From: Acidisarcina sp.
GTDB taxonomy: Bacteria > Acidobacteriota > Terriglobia > Terriglobales > Acidobacteriaceae
Assembly: GCA_035539175.1 (NCBI GenBank)
Contig: DATLIY010000013.1
Span: 62,001 to 126,000 of the forward strand
Length of the DNA stretch: 64,000 bases
Direction: 5' to 3'
Of this stretch, positions 37,320-47,989 are shown in pieces. Each line of letters opens with the position of its first letter. Positions within the stretch are counted from its first letter, which is position 1. The translations under genes and the position numbers were made by a program. The notes beneath the pieces were generated by a model that searched no databases, was not told the origin of the DNA, and worked only from the letters and a program-made list of their open reading frames with translations.

Positions 37320-37439
37320 GGTTGTTTTGCAAGATCCTACCGTGAGGGCTGGAGCCCGCCAGCAAGCTGCGGCGTGAGAAGATGACGCTGGTGGAAGAGT
37401 GGCAATTGTTCAGAACAAAATTTGAGGTAGATCCATCCC

Positions 37440-38078
37440 ATGCTTAAAGCACTTTCCCAGGTGATCGCCGAACGGCGTGCGACTCCGAGCTTTGACGGAA
37501 GGCCAATTCCTGACCAGGACTTAAGAAAGATCCTCGATGCGGGATTGCATGCTCCCAGTGGCTATAACATGCAGCCTTGGCGCTTCATCGTGGTGCGTAC
37601 GCCAGAGCAGAAGAAACGGCTCCGCGGTGCAAGCTATAACCAGGCCAAGGTGGAAGAGGCCTCGGTGATGATTGTTGCGTGCGGCGATGCGGACGGCTGG
37701 CGTAAAGGGGATGTGGAGGAGATGCTGCGGCTGGGGCGTGCGGGCGGCATGCCGGAGCATTATGCCGAGCAGGCAAAGAACACCATTCCAAACTATCTCT
37801 CCAACCATTCCAACATCGCGATGTGGCTGAACCGTCAAGTGATGATCGCCTTTACCCATATGCTTTTGATGGCTGAGGCGCTGGGCTACGACACGGCTCC
37901 AATGGAAGGCTTTGAGGAGGAAAAGGTCCGCGAAGTGCTCAAGCTGCCGCTTAGCTACCACGTGGTTGCATTGCTGGGGATTGGGCATCTGAAGGGTCCG
38001 GACAAGTTTGATGGTGGCCGCTTCAGCATGCCACGAACCGTTTTTGAAGAGGAATTTGGACACCCGATCAAGATCTAG
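37440..38078 (+). CDS. Nitroreductase-family flavoprotein
   Basis: The 212-residue protein has the FMN-binding start RRATPSFDGRPIPDQDL and APSGYNMQPWRFIVV, the canonical nitroreductase motif. HVVALLGIGHLKGPDKF is the conserved C-terminal FMN segment. Such proteins are usually homodimeric, NAD(P)H-dependent, and reduce nitro compounds, quinones or enones; the physiological substrate here is unknown. The ATG lies two bases after a line-end CCC with a weak GAGGTAG site. It stands alone, 76 bases before the HAD gene. Confidence 0.88.
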   Translation: MLKALSQVIAERRATPSFDGRPIPDQDLRKILDAGLHAPSGYNMQPWRFIVVRTPEQKKRLRGASYNQAKVEEASVMIVACGDADGWRKGDVEEMLRLGRAGGMPEHYAEQAKNTIPNYLSNHSNIAMWLNRQVMIAFTHMLLMAEALGYDTAPMEGFEEEKVREVLKLPLSYHVVALLGIGHLKGPDKFDGGRFSMPRTVFEEEFGHPIKI

Positions 38079-38154
38079 GAATGAGCTTCTGCCCCCTCCC
38101 CTGTTTCTCCCAATGAGGGAACAAACCAGAGTAGATCTCCCTTGAGAGGCTAGC

Positions 38155-38835
38155 TTGCGTCCTGAGATTCAACTGAGGCCGGCGGGTCTCATCTTCGATA
38201 TGGACGGAGTTCTCATCGATTCCGAGCCGCTGCACAAACGCGCCAAGGAGCAGGTGTTCGCGGAGTTCGGCATCGTCCTGCCGGAGCAGGTGTACGAGGA
38301 TTACAAAGGCCGCCCGGATGAGACGATGATGCGCGAAATCGCCGCGAAGCTGGCGAATCCGGCAATCAACGCCGATGAGCTGCTCCGGAGAAAGCATCGG
38401 GCATTCGAGGCAATGGAGCACACCATTCTGCCGATTCCGGGCGCCGTCGAATTTGTCCTCTGGGCAAAATTGCGCTACCGGATTGCCGTTGCGACGTCGG
38501 CTACTCCGAGAAATCGCGAGGTCGCGCTGCATGCTCTGGGCCTCACTTCGGCCTTCGAAGCTGTGGTGGATGCCGGCGACTACCAACACCCCAAGCCTGA
38601 TCCGGAAGTCTTTCAAGTTACAGCGCGCGAGCTCGCGCTTCGTCCGGAGCAATGCTGGGTGATCGAGGATACGCTGAATGGCGTGAAGGGCGCGAAAGCC
38701 GCAGGTTGCGTGGCTGTGGGGCTGACCACAACCTTTGCCGGAGAAGCTCTCGTAGCTGCTGGCGCGGACCTGATTGTTCACTCGTTTGCGGAGCTGAAGT
38801 CTCGTCTGAAAGAGACAGACGCGAAGGGAAGGTGA
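38155..38835 (+). CDS. HAD-superfamily phosphatase (beta-phosphoglucomutase-like)
   Basis: The 226-residue protein has the HAD motif I IFDMDGVLID, with nucleophile Asp15 and acid/base Asp17. Motif II is VATSATP, motif III is QHPKPDPEVF, and motif IV is CWVIEDTLNGVKGAKAAG. The helical cap of about 60 residues after motif I places it in the Gs/PGM-like subfamily I. Start is TTG 38155 after a GAGAGG site. The NUDIX gene begins 10 bases after its stop, so the two form an operon of small-molecule phosphohydrolases. The substrate is not predictable. Confidence 0.86.
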   Translation: MRPEIQLRPAGLIFDMDGVLIDSEPLHKRAKEQVFAEFGIVLPEQVYEDYKGRPDETMMREIAAKLANPAINADELLRRKHRAFEAMEHTILPIPGAVEFVLWAKLRYRIAVATSATPRNREVALHALGLTSAFEAVVDAGDYQHPKPDPEVFQVTARELALRPEQCWVIEDTLNGVKGAKAAGCVAVGLTTTFAGEALVAAGADLIVHSFAELKSRLKETDAKGR

Positions 38836-38844
38836 GGTTCTCAG

Positions 38845-39354
38845 TTGCGGAGAGAATATCCTGAAGCGCCGATTGTTGGCGTTGGCGCTGTCATCATTGA
38901 CGGGGGCCGGGTCTTGCTGGTGCAGCGCGGGCACGAGCCCCTCAAGGGCGAATGGTCCTTGCCCGGCGGCGCGCTCGAGTTGGGCGAGACCCTGAAGCAG
39001 GGAGTGGTGCGAGAGGTTCTGGAAGAGACTGGCCTGGTAGTTGATGCGGTTTCCGTGGTGGAGGTTCTGGACCGGATCGTGACCGAGAATTTGCCGGACG
39101 TGAATTTACAGGACGAGACCGGTGCAGCCAGCCCGGCTCGAATCCGCTTCCACTACGTGCTGATTGATTATCTCTGCCGGGTGGCAGGGGGGAGCCTGAA
39201 GGCTGCAAGCGACGCCGCCGATGCCCGCTGGGTCGAGCCCGGGGAATTGAACGAACATGGCATCTATCGCCTGGCTCCCATTACCGTAGCCGTTATCGAG
39301 AAAGCCTTTCGTCTGGCGGACAACCCACAGAATACTTCGTGCAATCCATATTAA
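38845..39354 (+). CDS. NUDIX hydrolase
   Basis: The 169-residue protein contains a complete NUDIX box at about 41-63: GGALELGETLKQGVVREVLE followed by ETGL, matching Gx5Ex7REUxEExGU. GRVLLVQRGHEPLKGEWSLPGG is typical of the ADP-ribose- or NADH-pyrophosphatase-like group. Start is TTG 38845, eight bases after GAAGGTGAGG. Coupled to the HAD gene upstream, it may act in nucleotide or sugar-nucleotide housekeeping; specificity is not predictable. After the stop an AT-rich stretch leads to the hydrolase. Confidence 0.88.
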   Translation: MRREYPEAPIVGVGAVIIDGGRVLLVQRGHEPLKGEWSLPGGALELGETLKQGVVREVLEETGLVVDAVSVVEVLDRIVTENLPDVNLQDETGAASPARIRFHYVLIDYLCRVAGGSLKAASDAADARWVEPGELNEHGIYRLAPITVAVIEKAFRLADNPQNTSCNPY

Positions 39355-39399
39355 TAATATTGTGTTAATTGTCGCAAGGTTCTAGAGGGCCTGCCTCTC

Positions 39400-40443
39400 A
39401 TGCGCGAAAACCCTGGGTCGACCACGAAGGCCGGTACGCGACATGAGGCCCAATCAGAAGGCATTCGGCACAGGCGCTCCCGGGCATGGTGCTATGCCAA
39501 CAGAACACTGGCCACGGTACTGCTGATTCTGCTTGCCATCGGTACGGCGTTCTGGATTCATCCGGTCTGGATGATCGACCAGGCTCTCTCCTTCCGTTTG
39601 TGGAGCGCAGGAGTCCGCAGCGAGTATGTGTCCGTGGACGGCCATCGCGTGCACTATCTCATCGCAGGACAGGGAGAACCTGTTGTCCTGATCCACGGCC
39701 TCGGCAGCCGCGCAGAAGATTGGGCGAACATCATTCCGGTGTTGGCTAGTGGGGGCTACCGCGTATACGCGATCGATCTGCTGGGCTATGGCAGGACAGA
39801 TAAGCCAGTTGACGCCACCTATTCGATCTCCGAGGAGGCTGCCTTGGTGCGGGCGTTCCTGGATGCGAAGGGACTCTCGCGGGTGAATCTCGGAGGCTGG
39901 TCGATGGGCGGATGGGTGGCTCTGCGCGTGGCCAGCGATGCTCCTCGTCGCGTGGAGCGGCTGATGCTGTTCGACAGCGCAGGTGTTCGCTTCGATCTGC
40001 GGTTTTCTCCGGATATTTTCGTGCCGGACACGCCTGAAAAGCTGGCCGACCTGAATGCGTGGCTGATGCCGCGACCGCCGGTCCTTCCAGACTTCTTTGC
40101 CCGGGACCTGCTGCGGGTCTTTCACGAGCACAGATGGGTCATCCAGCGAAGCATCGATTCCATGGCGACCGGAAACGACTTGATGGACGGCAGGCTCAGC
40201 GAGTTGAAGATGCCAGTCCTGATTGTGTGGGGCGCCGAGGATCGGTTGATTCCGGTGACGAGCGGAATCGTCATGCATCGGGAGATTCCCCAGTCCGTGC
40301 TGGCGGTGGTGGATGGCTGCGGCCATCTGGCGCCGGGGCAATGCGCGGGCCGCATCGGTCCGAGGGTGCTGGACTTTCTGCACTCGCAAGCGCCGATCGC
40401 CTCTCGGACGCAGTTCATCCCGGCAGCACCGGGTGCTCCATGA
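39400..40443 (+). CDS. Membrane-anchored alpha/beta hydrolase
   Basis: The 347-residue protein begins with a basic segment and one transmembrane helix (LATVLLILLAIGTAFWI), so the catalytic domain is probably anchored facing the periplasm. Visible alpha/beta-hydrolase hallmarks are the oxyanion turn VVLIHGLGS, the nucleophile elbow GGWSMGG (Ser168), the acid IVWGAEDRLIP and the histidine VVDGCGHLAPG. A lipase or esterase or a C-C hydrolase is possible. It is convergent with ubiX, with only 13 bases between stops. Confidence 0.86.
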   Translation: MRENPGSTTKAGTRHEAQSEGIRHRRSRAWCYANRTLATVLLILLAIGTAFWIHPVWMIDQALSFRLWSAGVRSEYVSVDGHRVHYLIAGQGEPVVLIHGLGSRAEDWANIIPVLASGGYRVYAIDLLGYGRTDKPVDATYSISEEAALVRAFLDAKGLSRVNLGGWSMGGWVALRVASDAPRRVERLMLFDSAGVRFDLRFSPDIFVPDTPEKLADLNAWLMPRPPVLPDFFARDLLRVFHEHRWVIQRSIDSMATGNDLMDGRLSELKMPVLIVWGAEDRLIPVTSGIVMHREIPQSVLAVVDGCGHLAPGQCAGRIGPRVLDFLHSQAPIASRTQFIPAAPGAP

Positions 40444-40456
40444 GAAGGGAAACCCT

Positions 40457-41071
40457 CTATTCGTCGGCCTTCCATGCATAGGCATCCTTTTGCGGCAGCC
40501 CGATATGGGCCAGGACGCGGCAGACGAATTGGTGAGCCATCTCGGTGGAATCCATGGGTTTGTTGTAGAAGGAAGCCATGACCGGAAAGAGGATTGCGCC
40601 AGCGTCAGCAGCCAACTGCATATTTCGCAGGTGAATCTTGTTAAAGGGCGTTTCGCGTACGCAAAGGAGCAAGGGGCGGCACTCCTTTAGGCTAACGTCG
40701 GCGGCGCGATGGATGAGGTTCGAGGAGATGCCGTTGGCAATCGATGCCAGCGTTCCCATGCTGCAGGGAAGGATGATCATTCCGTCAGAGGGATAGCTGC
40801 CACTGGCGATTCCGGCGCCAATATCGCTCTCGGCAAAGGAATGAATCTTGACCGAGGGCTTGCCCAGCAGCTTTTCCAGCAAATGGCTCCGGCCGCTGAA
40901 GCCCAGTTCCTCGGCCAGCACTCGCAGGGAGTTCTCCGACGGAACAAAGTTCACGCGAGCCACACGTTCATCCGCCTCCAGCGCGAGCAGAAGTTCACGC
41001 CCGAAGACGGCTCCACTCGCGCCGGTGAGCGCTACGGTCAGGTTCCACTCGCGGCTGGTTTTTTCCTTCAT
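40457..41071 (-). CDS. ubiX: UbiX-family flavin prenyltransferase
   Basis: UbiX prenylates FMN with dimethylallyl phosphate to make the cofactor of UbiD decarboxylases. The 204-residue protein has the Rossmann-like start LTGASGAVFG and PCSMGTLASIANGISSNL. The prenyl-phosphate-binding HRAADVSLKE and RETPFNKIHL motifs are complete, as is the C-terminal AHQFVCRVLAHIGL. No UbiD partner is in the window; UbiD decarboxylases act in menaquinone or aromatic metabolism elsewhere in the genome. purB ends 46 bases upstream, so it may share that transcript. Confidence 0.93.
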   Translation of the reverse strand: MKEKTSREWNLTVALTGASGAVFGRELLLALEADERVARVNFVPSENSLRVLAEELGFSGRSHLLEKLLGKPSVKIHSFAESDIGAGIASGSYPSDGMIILPCSMGTLASIANGISSNLIHRAADVSLKECRPLLLCVRETPFNKIHLRNMQLAADAGAILFPVMASFYNKPMDSTEMAHQFVCRVLAHIGLPQKDAYAWKADE

Positions 41072-41117
41072 CGTGTTGGCACAAATATACGTGTTCGCAG
41101 CTTACAGAGAAAGCAGG

Positions 41118-42410
41118 CTACCCCAGCACCCGCTTGAAGATGGCATCGACATTTCCCAACTGGCGAGTCAGGTCAAACGTCTTCGTCAGCTTCTCGGAGC
41201 TCAGCAGGGAGGCGATCTCCGGGTCCGCAGCGACCTCGTCCTTGAAGATGAGATCGTCTCGCCAGGAGCGCATGGCATGGCTCTGCACCAGGCGATACGC
41301 GTTCTCGCGCGACATGCCGGCCTCGGCAAGATCGAGGAGAAGCTGTCCGGAGAAGATGAGGCCGCCGGTGCTCTCCAGGTTTCGTAGCATGCGTGCAGGA
41401 TAGACCAGCAGGCTCGCAATCAGGCTGGTGGTCTTTGCCAGCAGGTAGTCGGTGAGGATCGTCGAGTCCGGAAAGATGATTCGCTCCACGGAAGAGTGCG
41501 AAATATCGCGCTCGTGCCATAGGGGAATATCTTCGAATGCCGCCTGGGTATTCGCTCTTACCACGCGGGCCAGGCCGCTGATCTGTTCGCTGGTAATCGG
41601 ATTCTTCTTGTGTGGCATGGCGGAGGAGCCCTTTTGTTTCTCGGAGAAGTACTCCTGCGCCTCCCGCACCTCGGTCCGCTGCAGATGGCGGATCTCCACT
41701 GCAATCTTGTCGAGCGTCGCGGTAATCAAGGCAAGGGTGGAGATGTAATGGGCATGGCGGTCTCGCTGGATTACCTGCGTAGCGATGGGTGCGGGCTTCA
41801 GGCCGAGCTTCTCGCAGATGCGCTCTTCATGCTCCGGCTTGAGGTGGCCAAAGGTGCCTACCGCGCCGCTGGTCTTGCCAACCCGCATGTCTTCCGCCGC
41901 AGCGTCAAAGCGAACCAGGTTGCGCTGGAGCTCTGCATACCAGTTCAACAGCTTGAGCCCAAAGGTGGTGGGTTCGGCGTGGATGCCGTGCGTGCGGCCA
42001 ATGGTGGGAGTGTATTTGAACTCAAGCGCGCGGTTTTTCAACACTTCGGCGAGGTCTACGAGGTCCCGGCGCAGGATGACGGAGGCGGCCTTTACCTGCA
42101 GCGCCTGGGCGGTATCCACCACGTCATTGGAGGTGAGCCCGTAGTGCAGCCAGCGCGACTCCGGTCCAATTTTCTCGGCAACCGCAGTCGTGAAGGCGAT
42201 GACGTCATGCTTCACCTCGGCTTCAATCTCATGGATGCGCGCCACACTGAAGTCGCCCTTAGTGCGAATCGCTCTGGCGGCCTCCATCGGGACGATTCCT
42301 GCTTCGGCCAGGGTTTCACTCGCCGCGATCTCCACCGCGAGCCACATGCGGTATTTGTTTTCTTCTGTCCAGATGTGGCCCATCTCGGGGCGCGTATAGC
42401 GAGCGATCAA
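41118..42410 (-). CDS. purB: Adenylosuccinate lyase
   Basis: PurB cleaves SAICAR and adenylosuccinate, releasing fumarate, in purine synthesis. The 430-residue protein shows the fumarase/aspartase superfamily signature KGSSAMPHKKNPITSEQ, with the flexible-loop Ser and the conserved Lys. THGIHAEPTTFGLKL, containing the catalytic histidine, and SNDVVDTAQALQ are also present. Start is TTG 42410, eight bases after a GGAGG ribosome-binding site. Length matches the short PurB type (about 430). No other pur gene is close. ubiX may be co-transcribed downstream. Confidence 0.96.
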   Translation of the reverse strand: MIARYTRPEMGHIWTEENKYRMWLAVEIAASETLAEAGIVPMEAARAIRTKGDFSVARIHEIEAEVKHDVIAFTTAVAEKIGPESRWLHYGLTSNDVVDTAQALQVKAASVILRRDLVDLAEVLKNRALEFKYTPTIGRTHGIHAEPTTFGLKLLNWYAELQRNLVRFDAAAEDMRVGKTSGAVGTFGHLKPEHEERICEKLGLKPAPIATQVIQRDRHAHYISTLALITATLDKIAVEIRHLQRTEVREAQEYFSEKQKGSSAMPHKKNPITSEQISGLARVVRANTQAAFEDIPLWHERDISHSSVERIIFPDSTILTDYLLAKTTSLIASLLVYPARMLRNLESTGGLIFSGQLLLDLAEAGMSRENAYRLVQSHAMRSWRDDLIFKDEVAADPEIASLLSSEKLTKTFDLTRQLGNVDAIFKRVLG

Positions 42411-42519
42411 AAGAATGCCTCCTGGTTCACAACATGATTCGAGTTCACACCATTTTATCGTTTACGCATCCAACTCCGCAGGCGATGTGGTGTAGACTCG
42501 CGCAGAAGAAGGGACGGGC

Positions 42520-42810
42520 ATGGACGACCAACAAGACCTCGTGACAATTGGAGAATATCGTGACACAGCAGAGGCCGAAATGGCCAAGGGGCGTCTCCGG
42601 TCTGCGGGAATCGACTGTTTCCTGGTAGGCGAAAACGCCGGGGTGCTCTATGGCAACGCCATCGGCAGCATCCAGCTACAGGTGAATCCCGACGACGAAG
42701 CCGATGCCCGCGCCGTGCTGGAGGGGGTGGCCGAGCCGGGGACAGCGGAACGCGCGGAAGAAGAAAACGCTGCGGAGTCCACTTCCGGGAAGCCTGCCGA
42801 CCAGGTCTGA
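42520..42810 (+). CDS. Small DUF2007-like protein
   Basis: The 96-residue protein has the compact DUF2007 pattern: GEYRDTAEAEMAKGRLRSAGI, then CFLVGEN and IQLQVNPDDEADARAVLEG. This region is about 65 residues long with a beta-alpha-beta-beta-alpha layout. It is followed by an acidic, probably disordered tail. DUF2007 proteins are described as putative signal-transducing (PII-like fold) but have no firm function. The ATG follows AAGGGACGGG. It is divergent from purB and convergent with the glutaredoxin gene. Confidence 0.8.
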   Translation: MDDQQDLVTIGEYRDTAEAEMAKGRLRSAGIDCFLVGENAGVLYGNAIGSIQLQVNPDDEADARAVLEGVAEPGTAERAEEENAAESTSGKPADQV

Positions 42811-42820
42811 TTCCTGCCGT

Positions 42821-43081
42821 TTACTGCCTTTGGGAGACGCCGAGCAAAGCGCTCATCTCTTCATAAAGGAAGCCGCGTCCCGGCCTGTAGGGCTGCACCC
42901 ATTTGCCGTCGATCACGAACTGGGGAATCGCCCTCTTGCCAACGTTCCGGATGACCTCTTCCGCTGCCGAGGGCGTAGCTTCGATGTCGATCTCGGTGTA
43001 GGGGATTTCATGCTCGTCCAGAAAGCGCTTAGCCTCACGGCAATCCCTGCACCATTCTGTTGTATACACTAACAATTTCAT
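42821..43081 (-). CDS. Glutaredoxin-family (mycoredoxin-like) protein
   Basis: The 86-residue protein is a thioredoxin-fold redox carrier with the active site WCRDC and the cis-proline segment RAIPQFVIDG. KLLVYTTEWC at the start and the short length match bacterial glutaredoxin/Mrx1-like proteins. Because both cysteines are present, dithiol chemistry is possible. I start at ATG 43081, the residue just before the first beta strand; the 14-residue upstream extension looks spurious. Whether the partner is glutathione or another low-molecular-weight thiol is unknown. Confidence 0.82.
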   Translation of the reverse strand: MKLLVYTTEWCRDCREAKRFLDEHEIPYTEIDIEATPSAAEEVIRNVGKRAIPQFVIDGKWVQPYRPGRGFLYEEMSALLGVSQRQ

Positions 43082-43141
43082 ACAGAAATAATAGCCGGAA
43101 GCATGCCGGGTTGTGATCCCCAAAGTTGCGACACCCCCAAA

Positions 43142-44657
<1,516 letters not shown>

Positions 44658-44661
<4 letters not shown>

Positions 44662-45581
44662 TTTTCGAGTCCCGGGGTGTCGAGAAAGCGATTCACAATA
44701 GGACTATAGGCGTCGATGCGGCGGTCGCGTAGAAACGGCCAGTTACGGCGTGTATCCTCAAGCAGCGCCAGGTCGACCTCGCCGATCAAAATCTCTTCCT
44801 TGTCATGCGAGGCCTTGGCTATGACGCGGCCAAACGGGTCGGCAATAAATGAGCCGCCCCAGAACTCCAGGCCCGCGCCCTGGACGCGATTTCCGCGCAC
44901 ATCTCCGTGCTCCATGCCCACGCGATTGACGGCAGCGACGTAGACTCCGTTTGCAATAGCATGGGAGCGCTGAATCGTCTGCCATGCGTCGTACTGCGCT
45001 TCTCCGAACTCCGCCTTTTCCGCCGGATGCCAGCCGATTGCCGTGGGGTAGAAGAGCACATTCGCCCCCTGCAGCGCCGTGATGCGCGCACCTTCGGGAT
45101 ACCACTGGTCCCAGCAGACGAGTGTGCCTACTTTGCCGACCGCGGTTTCAAAGGAGCGAAAGCCAAGGTCGCCTGGCGTGAAGTAGAACTTCTCGTAATA
45201 GAGGGGATCGTCCGGGATATGCATCTTGCGATAGAGCCCGGCGATCGATCCATCCGTGTGCAGGACTACTGCCGTGTTGTGATACAGGCCAGCCGCGCGT
45301 CGCTCAAAGAGGGAAGCGATGACTACTACTCTCTCCTCGCGAGCCACCGCGCCGAGGCGTTCCGTGCTGGGGCCGGGGATGGGTTCGGCTACGTCAAAGA
45401 GGGCGATGTCTTCCCGCTGGCAAAAATATTGAGCGCGGAAGAGCTCCGGCAGGCAAACAATGTTGGCGCCAGCGCGGGCAGCTTCGCGAACACGGTCTGC
45501 GGCCTTGTCGAGATTCGCATCGGGGTCCGGGCCGCAGCTCATTTGCACCAGTCCAACGCGATATTTCATCTTCTTCATCAT
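44658..45581 (-). CDS. aguB: N-carbamoylputrescine amidase (nitrilase family)
   Basis: AguB hydrolyses N-carbamoylputrescine to putrescine, carbon dioxide and ammonia. The 307-residue nitrilase-fold enzyme has the Glu-Lys-Cys triad: Glu46 in CLPELFR, Lys119 in YRKMHIPDDP and Cys156 in LVCWDQWYPE. Other members of the branch can act on different amides, but gene context with agmatine deiminase and an arginine decarboxylase supports the assignment. The first codons read MMKKMKYRV, so the start could be any of three Met codons within 12 bases. Confidence 0.93.
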
Positions 45582-45610
45582 TGCGTTTCCATCTCCGGCG
45601 GTTAGCTTGC

Positions 45611-45644
45611 AAACAAAAGGCGCAGGCCGCTACAGGCCCGCGCC
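45611..45644 (-). terminator. Terminator or attenuator between arginine decarboxylase and aguB
   Basis: On the minus strand GGCGCGGGCC pairs with GGCCTGCGCC (one G-U) around TGTAGC. TTTTGTTT follows. It lies 18 bases after the decarboxylase stop and 30 bases before the aguB start. Confidence 0.75.
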
Positions 45645-45662
45645 CGCATCGTGAACTCACTC

Positions 45663-46220
45663 TTATTCGAAGATCAGAACGGCGGCCGCCAGCACCGTCG
45701 TCCACAAACCATGCTTATCGCCAACTGCACTTTGCGTAACGTTGGCGGTACGCACGATCTTATTTGAGATGCGATAGATCTCCTTCTTTTCATCCCAGCT
45801 CTTGTCGGGATCGAACTCAACATCGAGCGTGGTCGCAAGCATCTCGGCGGCGAGCTCTTCGGCATATTCGCCGGCCTGTTCCTCCGTCTCGCCAAAGCTG
45901 TGGTGCTCGCTCAGATAGCCGTAAGTATTACGATCCGACGGAATCGCTACCCCAATGCTCGAGGCCACCAGGCGATGCGGCTCACGAGTGGAATTCTCCG
46001 CCACAACCGCGAAGACAACTTCGCCGGGATTGAGATACGTGAGCCCATCCTTGCGAGGAATCAGCCTGGCCTGCGGTGGAAAGATCGACGATACGCGGAC
46101 CAGGTTCTGGGCAGCAATGCCCGCATCGCGGAGAGCCATTTCGAACGAGGTCAGGCGCTCTTTGTGTCTGCCGACTCCCTTGGTAAAGAACAGTCGCTTC
46201 GGGACCATGCTTTTGCCCAA
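45663..46220 (-). CDS. Pyruvoyl-dependent arginine decarboxylase
   Basis: The 185-residue proenzyme belongs to the PvlArgDC family, first known from archaea and chlamydiae. It makes agmatine and carbon dioxide from arginine. The self-cleavage serine lies in [11 protein letters not shown] (Ser44-Ser45 in this numbering), where the new N-terminal Ser45 becomes the pyruvoyl group. Other matching segments are [17 protein letters not shown] and [19 protein letters not shown] start at TTG 46220, seven bases after GGAGG; the ATG at 46208 lacks a suitable site. The other steps to putrescine follow on the same strand. Confidence 0.88.
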   Translation of the reverse strand: MGKSMVPKRLFFTKGVGRHKERLTSFEMALRDAGIAAQNLVRVSSIFPPQARLIPRKDGLTYLNPGEVVFAVVAENSTREPHRLVASSIGVAIPSDRNTYGYLSEHHSFGETEEQAGEYAEELAAEMLATTLDVEFDPDKSWDEKKEIYRISNKIVRTANVTQSAVGDKHGLWTTVLAAAVLIFE

Positions 46221-46536
46221 TTCGAAACCTCCAGTGGGGCGCATTCGATACGGAACTCGCCTGCCCCGCAAAAAGTAACACATCGCTGGCCTGCGGAAAA
46301 CAATCTTCCGCCATCTACACTCTGTTTCTACGATAAATCCTCGGGGCATGGGTGGGATGGCAGACGAGAGAATTTTTCACCCTCGCAGCGAATTGTCAGG
46401 CTGCGGACCGTGCGAGTGACGCGTTTATCCTCGCGCACTTCGCTGCTTCGATTGCCACCTCTTCTGTGCTGGTGTTAGCCTGCAGTTGTCTTTAGGTGCG
46501 CGTTGCGCCCATCTTTCCTCGGAGAATTACAAATCC
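46221..46536. other. Divergent intergenic region between arginine decarboxylase and icd
   Basis: This 316-base region holds both upstream regions. For icd, TTGCCA and TTAGCC are separated by 17 bases at about 46451-46480, a weak promoter candidate. I see no hairpin, small gene or repeat of note. An alternative TTG start for icd at 46486 is rejected because it adds 17 residues without family similarity. Confidence 0.4.
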
Positions 46537-47937
46537 ATGAAGAAGAGCTATAACGGATTGTCTTTGCCGGAAGGCGGAGAGGCAATCCAGTATTCCGACG
46601 GCAAATATCTTGTGCCGGATCATCCCATCATTCCATTTATTGAGGGCGACGGAACGGGTCGCGATATCTGGCGTGCGTCGCAACGAGTGTTCGATGCCGC
46701 CGTCGCAAAGGCCTACGGTGGCAAGCGATCCGTCAAGTGGTTTGAAATTTTCGCTGGGGAGAAGGCCTTCCGCGCCTTCAAAAACTGGCTCCCGGACGAC
46801 TCTGTGGAGGCTGCGCGCGATCTGCGTGTCTCCATCAAGGGCCCGCTGACGACTCCGGTGGGTGGTGGCATTCGCTCGTTGAACGTGGCGTTGCGGCAGA
46901 CTCTCGATCTTTACTCCTGCGTGCGGCCGGTGAAGTACTACAACGGTGTGCCGTCTCCGGTGAAACATCCTGACAAACTGAACGTGGTGATCTTCCGCGA
47001 AAACACCGAAGACGTCTACGCCGGTATCGAGTTTCGCGAGGGCACGCCCGAAGCTGCGCGGTTGATCGAGTTCTTGAATAACGATCTGCTGAAGGGGACC
47101 AAGAAACGTGTTCGCGAGGATTCGGGCGTCGGCATCAAGCCGATGTCGATCTTCGGCACCAAGCGACTGGTCCGCGCCGCAATCCGTTATGCGCTGCAAA
47201 ATGGGCTCAAATCCGTCACGCTGGTGCATAAGGGCAACATCCAGAAGTTTACCGAGGGTGCCTTCCGTGAGTGGGGCTATGAAGTTGCGGTCGAGGAATT
47301 CCGCGATGCCGTGGTGACCGAGCGCGAGAGCTGGATTCTTGGCAACGTGGAATCGAATCCCAGTATCACGGTGGAGCAGAACGCCGCCCTCATCGAGCCG
47401 GGCCTGGAGTTTGGCAACGACGATTACCGCAAGACGCTTTATGCCGAGGTCAAACACGTTCTGGATTCGATTGGCGCGACCCATGGCGGTGGCAAATGGA
47501 AGACGAAGCTCTTGATCAATGATCGCATCGCCGACTCCATCTTCCAGCAGGTGATTATCCGGCCCGAGGAATACAGCGTGCTGGCGACTCCAAATCTCAA
47601 TGGCGATTACATATCCGATGCATGTGCCGCACAGGTTGGCGGACTCGGCATTGCTCCCGGCGCGAACATCGGAGATGGTTATGCGGTGTTTGAAGCAACT
47701 CACGGTACCGCACCAAAGTATGCCGACAAGGACGTTATCAACCCTGGCTCGGTGATCCTCTCGGGAGTGATGCTCTTTGAGTTTCTGGGGTGGAATGAGG
47801 CCGCGAAACTGATCGAGAGCTCGCTTGAGAAAACCATTCAACAGAAGTACGTCACCTATGATTTTGAACGGCAAATGCAGGGTGCCACTAAAGCGAAGAC
47901 CAGCGAGTTTGCCAGCCGCATGATTGAAAACATGTAG
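46537..47937 (+). CDS. icd: NADP-dependent isocitrate dehydrogenase
   Basis: Icd oxidises isocitrate to 2-oxoglutarate with NADP in the TCA cycle. The 466-residue protein is of the E. coli-type, somewhat longer than its 416. [13 protein letters not shown] carries the serine phosphorylated by AceK in enterics, [14 protein letters not shown] binds isocitrate, and [28 protein letters not shown] is the metal/NADP-binding signature. The extra length lies mainly in insertions such as [17 protein letters not shown]. The ATG follows CGGAGAA by ten bases. mdh starts 52 bases downstream, giving a two-gene TCA unit. Confidence 0.95.
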   Translation: MKKSYNGLSLPEGGEAIQYSDGKYLVPDHPIIPFIEGDGTGRDIWRASQRVFDAAVAKAYGGKRSVKWFEIFAGEKAFRAFKNWLPDDSVEAARDLRVSIKGPLTTPVGGGIRSLNVALRQTLDLYSCVRPVKYYNGVPSPVKHPDKLNVVIFRENTEDVYAGIEFREGTPEAARLIEFLNNDLLKGTKKRVREDSGVGIKPMSIFGTKRLVRAAIRYALQNGLKSVTLVHKGNIQKFTEGAFREWGYEVAVEEFRDAVVTERESWILGNVESNPSITVEQNAALIEPGLEFGNDDYRKTLYAEVKHVLDSIGATHGGGKWKTKLLINDRIADSIFQQVIIRPEEYSVLATPNLNGDYISDACAAQVGGLGIAPGANIGDGYAVFEATHGTAPKYADKDVINPGSVILSGVMLFEFLGWNEAAKLIESSLEKTIQQKYVTYDFERQMQGATKAKTSEFASRMIENM

Positions 47938-47989
47938 GACCTCGTGGTGAGTTGGAGAGAGACAGACAGAGTTTTGGAAAAGGAGAAAT

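Noticed and set aside
46486-46536. TTG start extending icd by 17 residues
   Set aside because: No family similarity in the extension, and the ATG at 46537 has a better ribosome-binding site.
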